Part shown: positions 1 through 8,558 of the stretch, piece after piece
Numbering within the stretch: the first letter of the stretch is position 1
Layout: each line of letters opens with the position of its first letter
Made by a program: the position numbers and the translations under genes
DNA from: Lewinella sp. IMCC34183
Lineage (GTDB): Bacteria > Bacteroidota > Bacteroidia > Chitinophagales > Saprospiraceae
Assembly (NCBI RefSeq): GCF_003390915.1
Contig: NZ_QMEM01000001.1
Coordinates: forward strand, 1,116,001-1,180,000
Direction: 5' to 3'
DNA length: 64,000 nucleotides
The notes under the pieces: model-generated
The model's input: the letters and a program-made list of their open reading frames with translations, nothing else
What the model was told of the DNA's origin: nothing
Databases searched by the model: none

Positions 1-458
1 GCGGGGTCGGTGCAGGAGATCACCTTCAGGCCGGGGGTATTGGCCATCCAGCTTTCGAAGCTCTGGCTGTGCTGCTGGGCCAGCTGGCCGGCACTGCCGC
101 TCGGGCCGCGGAAAACGATCGGACAGCTGAACTGCCCGGCGGACTGGCTCAGGGTCTTGGCGGCGTTGTTGATGATCTGGTCGAAGGCCAGGACGGCGAA
201 GTTCCAGGTCATGAATTCCACGATGGGCTTCAGGCCGTTCATGGCGGCACCGACACCGATGCCCGCAAAGCCCAGCTCCGCGATCGGCGTGTCGATCACG
301 CGCTCGGGGCCGAACTCGTCCAGCATACCCTTACTAACCTTGTACGCGCCGTTGTACTGGGCGACTTCCTCTCCCATCAGGAAGACCTTGTCGTCGCGGC
401 GCATTTCTTCAATCATCGCCTCCCGGAGGGCGTCACGTAGGGCAATTTTTCTGGCCAT
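1..458 (-). CDS. pdhB: Pyruvate dehydrogenase E1 component subunit beta (partial, C-terminus outside window)
   Basis: The first 152 residues are visible; the gene runs off the left edge. The start is ATG at 458 ([15 protein letters not shown]). The sequence [18 protein letters not shown] followed by a glycine-rich [16 protein letters not shown] stretch, then [16 protein letters not shown] and [17 protein letters not shown], is the thiamine-diphosphate-binding transketolase-type half of E1-beta. E1-beta pairs with E1-alpha to decarboxylate pyruvate and pass acetyl groups to the E2 lipoyl protein in the cytosol. The family is about 325 residues, so roughly half is missing. A 2-oxoisovalerate E1-beta is the main alternative, but the [10 protein letters not shown] and GLKPIVEF motifs fit pyruvate dehydrogenase better. 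Confidence 0.93.
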   Translation of the reverse strand, partial: MARKIALRDALREAMIEEMRRDDKVFLMGEEVAQYNGAYKVSKGMLDEFGPERVIDTPIAELGFAGIGVGAAMNGLKPIVEFMTWNFAVLAFDQIINNAAKTLSQSAGQFSCPIVFRGPSGSAGQLAQQHSQSFESWMANTPGLKVISCTDP

Positions 459-578
459 GTATGGTTTAGTTTTACGAAGCTCCCGCCGTTCACCGACGGC
501 CGGCAAAAGTACGCCACGCCGAACAAATGCCACGGCGGTAGCCTCCTACGGATACGTATATGCCCCACCCCACCCCTT

Positions 579-722
579 ATGAAATTGCGCAAGCCCTCTC
601 CGTCCCCGCTCTACCTCGCCGTTCCCCTGCTACTGCTCACCTCCTGTAACCGGGGCTTTGGTTGTCCGACCAACCTTTCGGTGAGCGACCTTGTTTCCGC
701 CGTGTTGGCGCTGATCGCGTAG
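579..722 (+). CDS. Small lipoprotein, 47 aa
   Basis: A 47-codon frame opens with MKLRKPS, continues through the hydrophobic stretch LYLAVPLLLLTSC, and ends in TAG at 720-722. LLTSC with Cys23 is a good lipobox, so the mature peptide would be a 25-residue lipid-anchored peptide containing one further Cys. It stands between pdhB (divergent) and the ytxJ-like gene. No family is recognised. Its brevity means it could be a chance frame, but a positively charged N-terminus, hydrophobic core and lipobox in the right order argue for a real product. Confidence 0.5.
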   Translation: MKLRKPSPSPLYLAVPLLLLTSCNRGFGCPTNLSVSDLVSAVLALIA

Positions 723-815
723 CGCCGATTATCTAAAAATCTCCAGGCGCGGACGCAGGTGCGGTGTAACTCCCCGGGAGCCAGCCCGCCGGCGGCCGAG
801 CCAGTAGCATTCGCC

Positions 816-1148
816 ATGGACTGGAACCACATTACCTCCGTACACGACATCGAGGCCATCATCGAGCGCAGCCGCACCGTACCCTGCCTCATCCTCAAGC
901 ACAGCACCACCTGCCCCATCAGCAGCCTGGCCAAGAACCGGCTGGAAAAGCAGTGGGACATTGACGGGCAGGCCATCGAGACCTACTACCTCGACCTGCT
1001 GCGTTACCGTGAGGTCAGCAACTTCATCGCCGCCGAATTCGGGGTACGCCACCAGTCGCCGCAGGTGCTGCTGATCCGCGACGCCGCCTGTGTATACGAC
1101 GCCAGCCACCTCGACATCCGCGTCGACGAGCTGCGCCCGGCGGCCTGA
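816..1148 (+). CDS. ytxJ: Bacillithiol system redox-active protein YtxJ (monothiol redoxin)
   Basis: The product is 110 aa with a thioredoxin-like fold. The active-site-like stretch HSTTCPISSLAK places one Cys at residue 33 in a C-P-I-S context, which is the hallmark of the YtxJ family (HSxxCPIS). Conserved downstream segments such as YLDLLRYREVSNFIA and VRHQSPQVLLI match the rest of the domain, including a cis-Pro region. YtxJ proteins are thought to remove bacillithiol from mixed disulfides on proteins, or otherwise act in the bacillithiol redox system. ATG 816 (MDWNHITSV) is preferred to the in-frame upstream start at 759, which would add an unrelated Pro/Ala-rich extension. mnmD begins 3 bp downstream, so the two are probably cotranscribed. 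Confidence 0.87.
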   Translation: MDWNHITSVHDIEAIIERSRTVPCLILKHSTTCPISSLAKNRLEKQWDIDGQAIETYYLDLLRYREVSNFIAAEFGVRHQSPQVLLIRDAACVYDASHLDIRVDELRPAA

Positions 1149-1151
1149 TCC

Positions 1152-1835
1152 GTGGAGCCCCACCCTTTCCTTACCGCCGACGGTAGCCACAGCCTCCGGA
1201 GCGACCGCTTTGCCGTGGCCTACCACAGTACGCACGGTGCCCTGCAGGAGAGCCGTCATATCTTTCTGGAGGCCGGCCTGCACCCTCTGCTTACAGCGGC
1301 TGACACCACCGCGGTGCACGTGCTGGAGCTCGGATTCGGTACCGGCCTGAATGCCCTGCTCGTCCGCGAGCTCGCAGCACGTCATCCGGGCATCCACTTT
1401 CGGTACCTTACCTACGAGGCCTTTCCGATCACTCCCCACCTGGCGGCCGAGCTCAATTACTGCGAGCTGCTCGCCGTACCGTCGGACCGACTGGCGGAAC
1501 TGCACACCGCAGACTGGGATACCGAGGCCCGCCTCGATCCCAATTTTACCTTTCAAAAGAAACGGGAAGATTTCCTGACCGCGGACTTCGAGCCCGGCTG
1601 GGCGGATGTACTCTTTTACGATGCCTTCGCACCGGAGGACCAACCGGAATTGTGGACACAGGACGCGATGCAACACTGCACCCGCGCCCTGCGCCCCGGC
1701 GGAGCCCTGGTCACCTACTGCGCCAAGGGACAGTTCAAACGCAACCTGCGCGCGGCGGGCTTTCGGGTGGAGGCCCTACCGGGCCCGGTCGGCAAGCGGG
1801 AGATTACGCGAGCGTATCACGTTGATCTTTCCTAG
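1152..1835 (+). CDS. mnmD: tRNA (5-methylaminomethyl-2-thiouridine)(34) methyltransferase MnmD
   Basis: The product is 227 aa, an S-adenosylmethionine-dependent methyltransferase that completes the mnm5 modification of wobble U34 in tRNA. The SAM-binding motif I is VLELGFGTGLNALL near residues 57-70. The segment DVLFYDAFAPEDQPELW is the family signature (DUF752) that closes the active site, and GGALVTYCAKGQFKRNL is the last Rossmann strand region. It lacks the FAD-dependent MnmC1 half found in E. coli MnmC, as is usual in this phylum. The start is GTG at 1152, three bases after the ytxJ stop. The last 60 bases overlap the convergent AP2/HNH-like gene. Confidence 0.92.
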   Translation: MEPHPFLTADGSHSLRSDRFAVAYHSTHGALQESRHIFLEAGLHPLLTAADTTAVHVLELGFGTGLNALLVRELAARHPGIHFRYLTYEAFPITPHLAAELNYCELLAVPSDRLAELHTADWDTEARLDPNFTFQKKREDFLTADFEPGWADVLFYDAFAPEDQPELWTQDAMQHCTRALRPGGALVTYCAKGQFKRNLRAAGFRVEALPGPVGKREITRAYHVDLS

Positions 1836-2345
1836 CTTTCCGTACAGCTCCAGCGACTTCTTATTGTAGGCCAGCGCGGCTTCCTCGGCCGTTCCGAACA
1901 TACCAATGTGTACACTGCGGCGGTTAACGCTGATGACGGCCCGGTAGCGGTTGTTCTCCTTGTACACGCCGGTGTAGCCGATCTTGCTGCTAGAGCGCCG
2001 CTTGCGGCTGGCCACAGAGCGGCTGCGGTACTCCAGGTTTTCGAGGCGACAGTCCAGCTTATCGCCGTTGAGCGACCCCACGAGTTTACGCTCCCCTACC
2101 CGCTTGTGGCCGAGGTAGCGCTCGGCGATCAGCTTGTGGAGGTAGATGGTTTCCGTCCGGTAGCCTTTCTTTGCCTCGTCGCACTTGAAGGTTTTCTGGA
2201 AGACGACGCACCCCGACGAGTGCAGCCGGAGGTTTTCGAAAAATTGGAGTTCTTTGAGATGAGGATCCTTGGCGAGGTCATAAAAAACCTGCTCGTCGAG
2301 GAGGGCTGCTTCGGAGGCGTTTTTCAGGGGAATACGGTGTGACAT
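1776..2345 (-). CDS. AP2 domain protein with degenerate HNH-like N-terminal region
   Basis: The product is 189 aa. Residues about 64-107 resemble the second half of an HNH homing-type domain (IYLHKLIAERYLG, then VGSLNGDKLDCRLENLEY), but the usual N-H-x-D-G-N is replaced by GSLNGD, so the metal-binding His is missing. Residues about 123-174 are a clear AP2-type DNA-binding domain (GYTGVYKENNRYRAVISV, then HIGMFGTAEEAALAYNKK). The combination is common in homing endonucleases and phage proteins, and stand-alone copies recur in Bacteroidota genomes. The protein is probably a DNA-binding protein rather than an active nuclease. It is convergent with mnmD, overlapping its last 60 bases, and divergent from ribD. 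Confidence 0.82.
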   Translation of the reverse strand: MSHRIPLKNASEAALLDEQVFYDLAKDPHLKELQFFENLRLHSSGCVVFQKTFKCDEAKKGYRTETIYLHKLIAERYLGHKRVGERKLVGSLNGDKLDCRLENLEYRSRSVASRKRRSSSKIGYTGVYKENNRYRAVISVNRRSVHIGMFGTAEEAALAYNKKSLELYGKLGKINVIRSRNLPLADRAR

Positions 2346-2500
2346 AGTGTGGTTATGTTGTAGTGTTTTTCTGGTGAAACGACTATAGCCGACACGTGTT
2401 GTTCGTGTTATTCACCAAGGGTGATTCAAATTTAGGCATTTTTTCTACCATTTGGCAAAATTATCCGGCGTCAACTCCTCTTTTGGGACTATAAAAACAC
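2346..2500. promoter_or_regulatory. Divergent intergenic region between the AP2/HNH-like gene and ribD
   Basis: These 155 bases are markedly AT-richer than the flanking genes and must carry the starts of both divergent transcripts. A short interrupted inverted repeat (TTCACC / GGTGA) lies near 2411-2427. I see no conserved FMN riboswitch core despite the downstream ribD, and no clean TAnnTTTG box. Confidence 0.4.
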
Positions 2501-3586
2501 ATGTATGACAATTATTACCCGCAAATTGTGAAAAATACAGACATTTTAGCCCGTACGGCCCAACTCGCCCGCCTGGCCGACGCCCGCGTCCTCGATAACC
2601 CCCGCGTAGGGGCGGTGCTGCTGCACGACGGTTGCATCATCGGGGAGGGATACCACCAGCAAGCCGGGAAAGCGCACGCCGAGGTCAACTGCCTGGCATC
2701 CGTGCGCGAGGAGGACCGGCCGCTTATCCCCGCCGCCACCCTGTTCGTGAGCCTCGAGCCCTGCTGCATCAAGGGGCGTACGCCGGCGTGTACGGGACTG
2801 ATCCTGAAGGAGCACGTGCGTAAGGTGGTCTTCGCCCAGCGCGACACCACCGATGAGGTATCGGGCCGCAGCGCCGCCATCCTCCGGGAAGCCAGCGTAC
2901 GGGTCAAGGAGTACCCCGACTTCGCCCCTACCGAGGACACCAACCGCAACCGCCTGATCTACACTACCGAGCAGCGCCCCTTTATCTTGCTGAAGTACGC
3001 CCAGTCGGCCGACGGCTTCCTGCGCCCCCGCGACCGCAGCAAGAAATACTGGATCACCAACGACATCAGCCGCCGCCTGGTACACCGCTGGCGCACCTGC
3101 ACCAATGCCGTAATTGTAGGGGCCCGGACGATCATCGAGGACGAGCCCAAGCTCAACGCCCGGTTCTTCCCCGGCCCCGACCCCCGCCCGGTCATCATTG
3201 ACCTCCACGACCGCCTGTCGGGCCGCGAGAAGATCTTCTCCGGCGGGGAGCAGCGCCCGCTGGTCTTCACCGGGCGCAAACCCGCCCGGCTGCGGGCCGA
3301 CACCGTGGAGGTGAAAGAAAAGGACCTCAATAAAAAGGCGATCAAAAAGATCCTCCGCAAGCTGCACGAACTGAAGTTCAGCCACGTGACCATCGAGGGC
3401 GGGGCCGTGGTCCTCAACGCGTTCTTGCACCACGGCTTCTGGGACGAGGCCCGCATCTTCACCGGGCCGCAGCGCTTCGGCCACGGCCTGCCCGCCCCGG
3501 AGCTGCCGGCCACGGCCCGCTCGCTTTCGGAGGAGCGGATCGGGACCGACCGCCTGAGCACCTTCCGGCCCGCGGCGGGTAAATGA
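2501..3586 (+). CDS. ribD: Bifunctional riboflavin biosynthesis deaminase/reductase RibD
   Basis: The product is 361 aa, the usual size for RibD. The N-terminal cytidine-deaminase-like domain (about 12-150) carries the zinc site H59-A-E61 and the two cysteines Cys88 and Cys97 in EPCCIKGRTPACT. The usual family form is PCSHxGRTPPC, so the S-H pair is replaced by C-I while the zinc ligands remain. The C-terminal reductase domain (about 158-355) includes LLKYAQSADGFLRP, NAVIVGARTIIEDEPKLNAR and the GGAVVLNAFL segment. The enzyme deaminates and then reduces the pyrimidine intermediate of riboflavin synthesis. Its stop codon directly abuts the stop of the convergent rocD with no spacer. Confidence 0.95.
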   Translation: MYDNYYPQIVKNTDILARTAQLARLADARVLDNPRVGAVLLHDGCIIGEGYHQQAGKAHAEVNCLASVREEDRPLIPAATLFVSLEPCCIKGRTPACTGLILKEHVRKVVFAQRDTTDEVSGRSAAILREASVRVKEYPDFAPTEDTNRNRLIYTTEQRPFILLKYAQSADGFLRPRDRSKKYWITNDISRRLVHRWRTCTNAVIVGARTIIEDEPKLNARFFPGPDPRPVIIDLHDRLSGREKIFSGGEQRPLVFTGRKPARLRADTVEVKEKDLNKKAIKKILRKLHELKFSHVTIEGGAVVLNAFLHHGFWDEARIFTGPQRFGHGLPAPELPATARSLSEERIGTDRLSTFRPAAGK

Positions 3587-4858
3587 TCAGGCGGCCGCCA
3601 GCTCCCCTACCACTGCGCCGATGATGTCACAGGCCTCGCGGAGTTCGGGCTCGGTAATGACCAGCGGGGGCGCGAAGCGGATGATGTTCCCGTGGGTGGG
3701 CTTGGCGAGCAGGCCGCGGTCGGCCAGGGCCAGGCAGAGGTTCCAGGCGGTTTTCCCTTCCTCGCTGTCGTTGATGACGAGGGCGTTCAGCAAGCCCTTG
3801 CCGCGGACAAGCGTCAGCGTGTCGGGGTAGTGGTCCACCAGCTCCTGCATCCGTTCCCTAAAAATAACGCCCAGCCGCCGCGCGTTCTGGGTAAGTTTTT
3901 CGTCGCGGACGATCTCCAGGGCCTCGGTCGCCACGGCGCAGGCTACCGGGTTACCCCCGAAGGTGCTGCCGTGTTGCCCCGGTCCGATGACGTTCATGAC
4001 CGCGTCGTCGGCCAGTACCGCCGATACGGGATAGGTACCCCCGCTGAGGGCCTTGCCCAGAATGAGGACGTCCGGCCGCGTATAGGTCGCCTGCCGTTCG
4101 CAGTGTCCCGCGCAGTCGCAGTCTCCGCACACCCGCAGCAGGGCGCCGGTGCGGCCGATGCCGGTCTGGATTTCGTCGGCGATGAAAAGCACGTTGTGCT
4201 CCCGGCAGGCGGCAGCCACCGCGGGCAGGTAGCCGTCGTCCGGCACGAATACGCCGGCCTCCCCCTGGATGGGCTCGACGAGCACGCCGGCGATGGTGGC
4301 GGGGTCCCCGGCCAGCTTCGCCCGCAGGGCCTCCACGTCGCCGTAGGGTACCGACTCGAAGCCGGGGGTGTAGGGTCCGAAGTTGCCCTTGGCGTTGGGA
4401 TCGGAGCTGAAGCTGATGATGGTGGTGGTGCGGCCGTGAAAGTTTTGTCCGCAGACGATGATGCGCGCGCCGTCGGTGGGGATCCCCTTCACCTCGTAGC
4501 CCCACTTGCGGCAGATCTTGATGGCGGTCTCCACGGCTTCGGCCCCGGTATTCATGGGCAGCACCTTGTCGAAGGCGAAGTACTCCGTGAGGTAGTGCTC
4601 GTAGGGCCCCAACTGGTCGTTATAGAACGCCCGGCTGGTGAGGGTGAGGCGCGCCGCCTGCTCCTGTAGCCGGTCTACGATCCGGGGGTGGCAGTGCCCC
4701 TGGTTGACGGCCGAGTAGGCCGACAGGAAATCGAAGTACTGCCGGCCCTCCACGTCGTAGAGGTACACGCCGCGGCCTTCGCTGAGCACGACGGGCAGGG
4801 GGTGGTAGTTGTGGGCACCGTGGCGGTCTTCCAGGTCGATGTAGGCGTCGGAGGTCAT
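3587..4858 (-). CDS. rocD: Ornithine--oxo-acid transaminase (ornithine aminotransferase)
   Basis: The product is 423 aa, a class III PLP aminotransferase that moves the delta-amino group of ornithine to 2-oxoglutarate, giving glutamate semialdehyde. Segments [57 protein letters not shown] and [15 protein letters not shown] (PLP lysine in GKALSGG) are all in place. An unusual Cys-rich insertion, [15 protein letters not shown], sits between the E-I-Q-T-G motif and the PLP lysine. ATG 4858 ([20 protein letters not shown]) matches the family N-terminus; an upstream in-frame start at 4924 would run into the DUF2207 gene. The closest alternative is acetylornithine aminotransferase, but the WGYEVKGIP motif favours RocD. 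Confidence 0.93.
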   Translation of the reverse strand: MTSDAYIDLEDRHGAHNYHPLPVVLSEGRGVYLYDVEGRQYFDFLSAYSAVNQGHCHPRIVDRLQEQAARLTLTSRAFYNDQLGPYEHYLTEYFAFDKVLPMNTGAEAVETAIKICRKWGYEVKGIPTDGARIIVCGQNFHGRTTTIISFSSDPNAKGNFGPYTPGFESVPYGDVEALRAKLAGDPATIAGVLVEPIQGEAGVFVPDDGYLPAVAAACREHNVLFIADEIQTGIGRTGALLRVCGDCDCAGHCERQATYTRPDVLILGKALSGGTYPVSAVLADDAVMNVIGPGQHGSTFGGNPVACAVATEALEIVRDEKLTQNARRLGVIFRERMQELVDHYPDTLTLVRGKGLLNALVINDSEEGKTAWNLCLALADRGLLAKPTHGNIIRFAPPLVITEPELREACDIIGAVVGELAAA

Positions 4859-4917
4859 GGTGGGGGGTTTGGGACGAAGGTAGCGAGCCGGCCCCGCAGT
4901 GCCAATGCTCCCGCGCC

Positions 4918-6603
4918 CTACCAACCGCCCGCGCCGCCGCCGCCCGCGCCGCCGCCTACCGAACCGCCGCCGCCGGAAGCCGACGGGGCCGTGGTGCCGG
5001 AATTGACGGCGCCGTAGAAGCTCTTCTCAAACCGCGCCGGGTGGTAGCCGCCGACCATCCAAAGGGGCTGGTATACGTATGTACCGCTGGTCTGCCGGGT
5101 AAAGTAGCCCGTCCACTCATCGTTAATGCCCAGGGCGATGGCGTAGGGGAGCAGGGCCTCGTAGTGCTCCTCGGTCATCGCCGGGAGGTTGGGGGTGCGC
5201 TTGCGTTCGCTTTTCGAGAGGTTGAGGTAGTCGCGCAGGGCCTCGATTTCGGCGCGCAACCGCACCAGTTTCGGATCCGGGCGCGCGATAAGCCAGGCGT
5301 ACAGGGCTACGCCCACCAAACCGGCGATCAGGCAGATGAGCGCTACCGGCATGGAGAATTCATAGTCTGCATGCTTGCCCCACACTATGGCGGGCCAGAT
5401 ACTCACCGCGTATACGGCGACGAGTGGCCAGAAAAAACGCAGGTTGTTTCCCCGGCTACGCAGTTCCTTATGCTGTTCGCTTACGGCCTTGTGGTGAGCC
5501 ATTTGTACCTCACTGAGGCGGGAATCGTACGATTGCTTGAGGCGCCAGGTATCGTCCTCGGCAAAGAGATCGCGGTACAGCTGCCGTTGCTCGGCGGGAA
5601 GCCCGGCGGGATCGGGTGCGGAGTCGGTCCGGCGGATCACGTAGTGGTAACTGGTAGTCAGGAGGCCCTTGTCCTCTTCCTCCTCGATCTTCAGGTAGCC
5701 CCGGATGGCCAGGGTTAGCAGGGAAGCGGTAAACTCCTGTACCGCACCCATCCCGAACCGGCTGGAGAGGTGACCGATGGAAGCCGGCGACAGGCCATCC
5801 GGCGGCGCGGTGACCCTTCCCACGCGCGGCGCGGGCGGGTCTACCCCGTGGTTCCGCCAGGTGGTATAGGCGTAGTAAACACCGCCCAGGGACAACAACA
5901 ACCAGAGCAGCAAGCTCCCCTCGCGCTGCCACCAGGTGGGCGGTGGCGGCGGCTGCACCGTATTCTCGTCGTTCGGCGGATTGAAATAACCGGGGGTGAA
6001 GCCGGCGGCCACCGAAAGTTGCTCCCCGTCCCCGAACTGGCCCCGTCCGGTGAAGGTGAGGCGGCCATCGGCGGGAGCGGCAATGGTACAGTTGCGCTCG
6101 GAATCCCCGGATGCCCCGGTGTAGCAGGCGTACTGCGCCACCGACAGGCCGTCGGGCAATTCCACGGTAGCGGAAACGGAGTCGACGGGCAGTGCTACGT
6201 CGGGGCCAATCACCTCAAACTGCAGTTCGTCGAGGCTATCTTTCTGCACCACTACCCGACCGAGGCGGTAGCGGATGCGGTAGGTATAGGTCCCGGGCGA
6301 CAGGGTGACGTCCTTCTCACCGGCGTAGATCGTGAGCTCGCCGCCGCGCTCCCGGGTATGGAAGGGGCTTTCGGCCCCGTCGCGGGTGACCGACAGTACC
6401 TCCAGGGGGTGGGGACGGGTGGGCAGGCTGCGCGTTATCCCGCGCTTGATGACGTCGCCCTCGGCGATTACGGTAAGGGTTTCGGTGACGTCCAGCGACC
6501 GGTCGGGGCGCGGCGTAATGTCGGCGTGCCACTCCACGAAGCGCTCCTGGGCGGTGGCCAGTAACGTGAAGCAGCAAAATAACAACGTAAGGAATATGCG
6601 CAC
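4918..6603 (-). CDS. DUF2207 domain membrane protein with glycine-rich tail
   Basis: The product is 561 aa. An N-terminal signal peptide (about 1-18) precedes the DUF2207 extracytoplasmic beta-rich domain (about 19-230), which includes [20 protein letters not shown] and the conserved KRGITRSLP element. A transmembrane helix near 236-256 ([19 protein letters not shown]) is followed by a cytoplasmic domain and two more helices near 395-440. The chain ends in a low-complexity Gly/Ser tail finishing in GAGGW, which is typical of this family. The function is unknown. It lies upstream of rocD on the same strand with a 59-base gap. Confidence 0.88.
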   Translation of the reverse strand: MRIFLTLLFCCFTLLATAQERFVEWHADITPRPDRSLDVTETLTVIAEGDVIKRGITRSLPTRPHPLEVLSVTRDGAESPFHTRERGGELTIYAGEKDVTLSPGTYTYRIRYRLGRVVVQKDSLDELQFEVIGPDVALPVDSVSATVELPDGLSVAQYACYTGASGDSERNCTIAAPADGRLTFTGRGQFGDGEQLSVAAGFTPGYFNPPNDENTVQPPPPPTWWQREGSLLLWLLLSLGGVYYAYTTWRNHGVDPPAPRVGRVTAPPDGLSPASIGHLSSRFGMGAVQEFTASLLTLAIRGYLKIEEEEDKGLLTTSYHYVIRRTDSAPDPAGLPAEQRQLYRDLFAEDDTWRLKQSYDSRLSEVQMAHHKAVSEQHKELRSRGNNLRFFWPLVAVYAVSIWPAIVWGKHADYEFSMPVALICLIAGLVGVALYAWLIARPDPKLVRLRAEIEALRDYLNLSKSERKRTPNLPAMTEEHYEALLPYAIALGINDEWTGYFTRQTSGTYVYQPLWMVGGYHPARFEKSFYGAVNSGTTAPSASGGGGSVGGGAGGGGAGGW

Positions 6604-6695
6604 GGTGGGGAGTTTGGGAGCAATCTAGCCGCCAGCCGACGTGCGGGCAAGTTTCTTCGACGAAGGAGCCTGCTGCGTATGCGTATCTTGTCCCC

Positions 6696-7571
6696 ATGAT
6701 CGCCTGGCTGCTCCTGATCGTGCTCCTGCTCGGGCTGGCCGCCCGCTACGCGCTGCCGCGCCGCATCGTGGTACCCCGCCGCCGCCTCATCACGCTCGAT
6801 CCGGGCGACCTCGGCTACCCGTTCGAGGCCGGTACGCTCGTTACCGACGAGGGCCTGCGCCTGGCCTCCTTTTACGTGCCGGCCACCGTCCCCGCCCGCG
6901 GCAACCTGATCCTCCTCCACGGCAAGGACAGCGCCCGCGAGCTCTACCTGGAGTACCTGCCCCAGCTGGTTCCCTTCGGCTACAACGTGCTGCTCTACGA
7001 CGCCCGCGGTCACGGCCGCAGTCAGGGCGGGTATACCACCTTCGGCTACCACGAGTGGCGCGACGTGGCCCTGGCCGCCCGCCACCTCCGCCACCTGGCC
7101 CCGGGCCTGCCCACCGGCGTTTTCGGGCACAGCATGGGCGGTGTGGTAGCCCTGCAGGCGCTGGCCCGGGGCGCCGACCTGGATTTCGGCATCGTGGAGA
7201 GCGCCTTCACCCACCTCGGCGAGATCACCCACGCCTACGCCTGCCGCCAGTCGGGCCTGCCCCTCCCCCGCGCCCTGACCGACCTCATGCTCGACCGCGC
7301 CGAGCGCCTCGCCGGGTTTCACCACCGGGAAGTCGAGCCGGTGCGGGCCGCGGCCGACGTTACCCAGCCGGTGCTGGTGATCCACGGCGAAGCCGACAGT
7401 AGCATCGACGTGGACAACGGCCGCCGCCTCTACGCCGCCCTCGGCAGTGCCGTCAAGGAACTCTACGTGGTACCCGGAGCGGGGCACGACAACCTGACGG
7501 AAGTAGGCGGCGACACCTATTACCGGCGGCTGCGCTCCTTCCTGCTGGCGGCCACCGAGGCCACCGCCTGA
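6696..7571 (+). CDS. Alpha/beta hydrolase, membrane-anchored
   Basis: The product is 291 aa. One N-terminal hydrophobic helix (MIAWLLLIVLLLGLAARYAL) would anchor it in the inner membrane. The fold shows the oxyanion-loop strand NLILLHGKDSA, the nucleophile elbow GHSMGG (Ser near residue 150), an acid in VLVIHGEADSSIDV and the catalytic His in VVPGAGHDNL. It resembles the BAAT/prolyl-oligopeptidase-like hydrolases often annotated as YfhR/BEM46 type. The substrate cannot be predicted. A TATCTTGT sequence just upstream of the ATG loosely resembles a Bacteroidota -7 box. Confidence 0.9.
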   Translation: MIAWLLLIVLLLGLAARYALPRRIVVPRRRLITLDPGDLGYPFEAGTLVTDEGLRLASFYVPATVPARGNLILLHGKDSARELYLEYLPQLVPFGYNVLLYDARGHGRSQGGYTTFGYHEWRDVALAARHLRHLAPGLPTGVFGHSMGGVVALQALARGADLDFGIVESAFTHLGEITHAYACRQSGLPLPRALTDLMLDRAERLAGFHHREVEPVRAAADVTQPVLVIHGEADSSIDVDNGRRLYAALGSAVKELYVVPGAGHDNLTEVGGDTYYRRLRSFLLAATEATA

Positions 7572-7613
7572 GCCGCCGGGCAGGCCTTTCCGCAAAGAGC
7601 GTACCTTGACCAG

Positions 7614-8558
7614 GTGCAAGCCCCCACGCGCTACCTCATCCACCTGGCCGCCCGCCACAGCAACTGGCAGCGGACCGACATCGCCCGTACCCTGGCCGGG
7701 GAAGTATACGCGGACGCCGAGGACTGGCGCAGCCTGCTGCACTACCTCCTGCTGGGAGCCGGGGCCGCCTTTTTACTCAGCGGTATATTCTTCTTCTTCG
7801 CCTACAACTGGGTGGCGCTCGCCCCGGCCGTGAAGATCGGCTGCGCGGTCGGCAGCTTTGCCGTGGCGGCCTTCGGGGGGCTTTTTGCCCCGCTGCCCGC
7901 TCCGGCACGCCGGGTGGTCCTTACCGCGGCCGTCGCGCTGATCGGGGCCGTGCTGGGCGTTCTGGGGCAGGTGTACCAGACCGGCGCCAACGCCTACGAC
8001 TTCTTTCTGGGGTGGGCGCTGCTGTCCCTGCCCTGGATAGCGGTGCTCGGCTACGCGCCGCTCTGGCTGCTCTTTACGGGCCTGGTCAATGTGACCTTCA
8101 TCATGTATACCCAGCAGCTTGGCATCGAGCTGTCCTACCTCGTTTCCGGCATGCTGCTGTTTGCCTTCAACCTGCTGATCTGGCTGTTCCTCTGGGCCCG
8201 CTACCGGCAACGCACCGGATTCGACTGGCTGCTGCGCGCCGTCGCCGGCTGGGCGGTCCTCGTGGCGACGGTCAACGTGAGCGCGGGCGCCTTCGACGAG
8301 CGGCCGGTACAGCTCCTGCTCACGACTCTCTTTGCCGCGGCGGTCTACGCCGGGTGGGTCCTGCTCGGGCTCCGCGAGCGCTCCGTATACTACCTGGCGC
8401 TTACCGGGGGCGGCAGCCTGATCACGCTCACCTTTCTGCTGCTTCGCTGGGCCACCTTCGCCAACGCCTACCTGCTGGCCGGCGGCGTCCTGCTTGTGGG
8501 CGTGACCCTGCTGACCCAGCAACTGAATCGACTCAACCGGCGCTGGCGTGCTGAGTGA
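7614..8558 (+). CDS. DUF2157 domain membrane protein
   Basis: The product is 314 aa with about eight transmembrane helices. An N-terminal soluble segment (HLAARHSNWQRTDIARTLA) precedes the membrane part starting near residue 42. The motif IGAVLGVLGQVYQTGANAYDFFLGWALL is characteristic of DUF2157. The start is GTG at 7614. It overlaps the next gene by 11 bases and forms the first gene of a three-gene operon (DUF2157, DUF4401, GDYXXLXY) that is conserved across many bacteria without a known function. Confidence 0.88.
   Translation: MQAPTRYLIHLAARHSNWQRTDIARTLAGEVYADAEDWRSLLHYLLLGAGAAFLLSGIFFFFAYNWVALAPAVKIGCAVGSFAVAAFGGLFAPLPAPARRVVLTAAVALIGAVLGVLGQVYQTGANAYDFFLGWALLSLPWIAVLGYAPLWLLFTGLVNVTFIMYTQQLGIELSYLVSGMLLFAFNLLIWLFLWARYRQRTGFDWLLRAVAGWAVLVATVNVSAGAFDERPVQLLLTTLFAAAVYAGWVLLGLRERSVYYLALTGGGSLITLTFLLLRWATFANAYLLAGGVLLVGVTLLTQQLNRLNRRWRAE

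Noticed and set aside
2346-2500. Possible FMN riboswitch upstream of ribD
   Set aside because: None of the conserved RFN core sequences is recognisable, and the leader is short and AT-rich.
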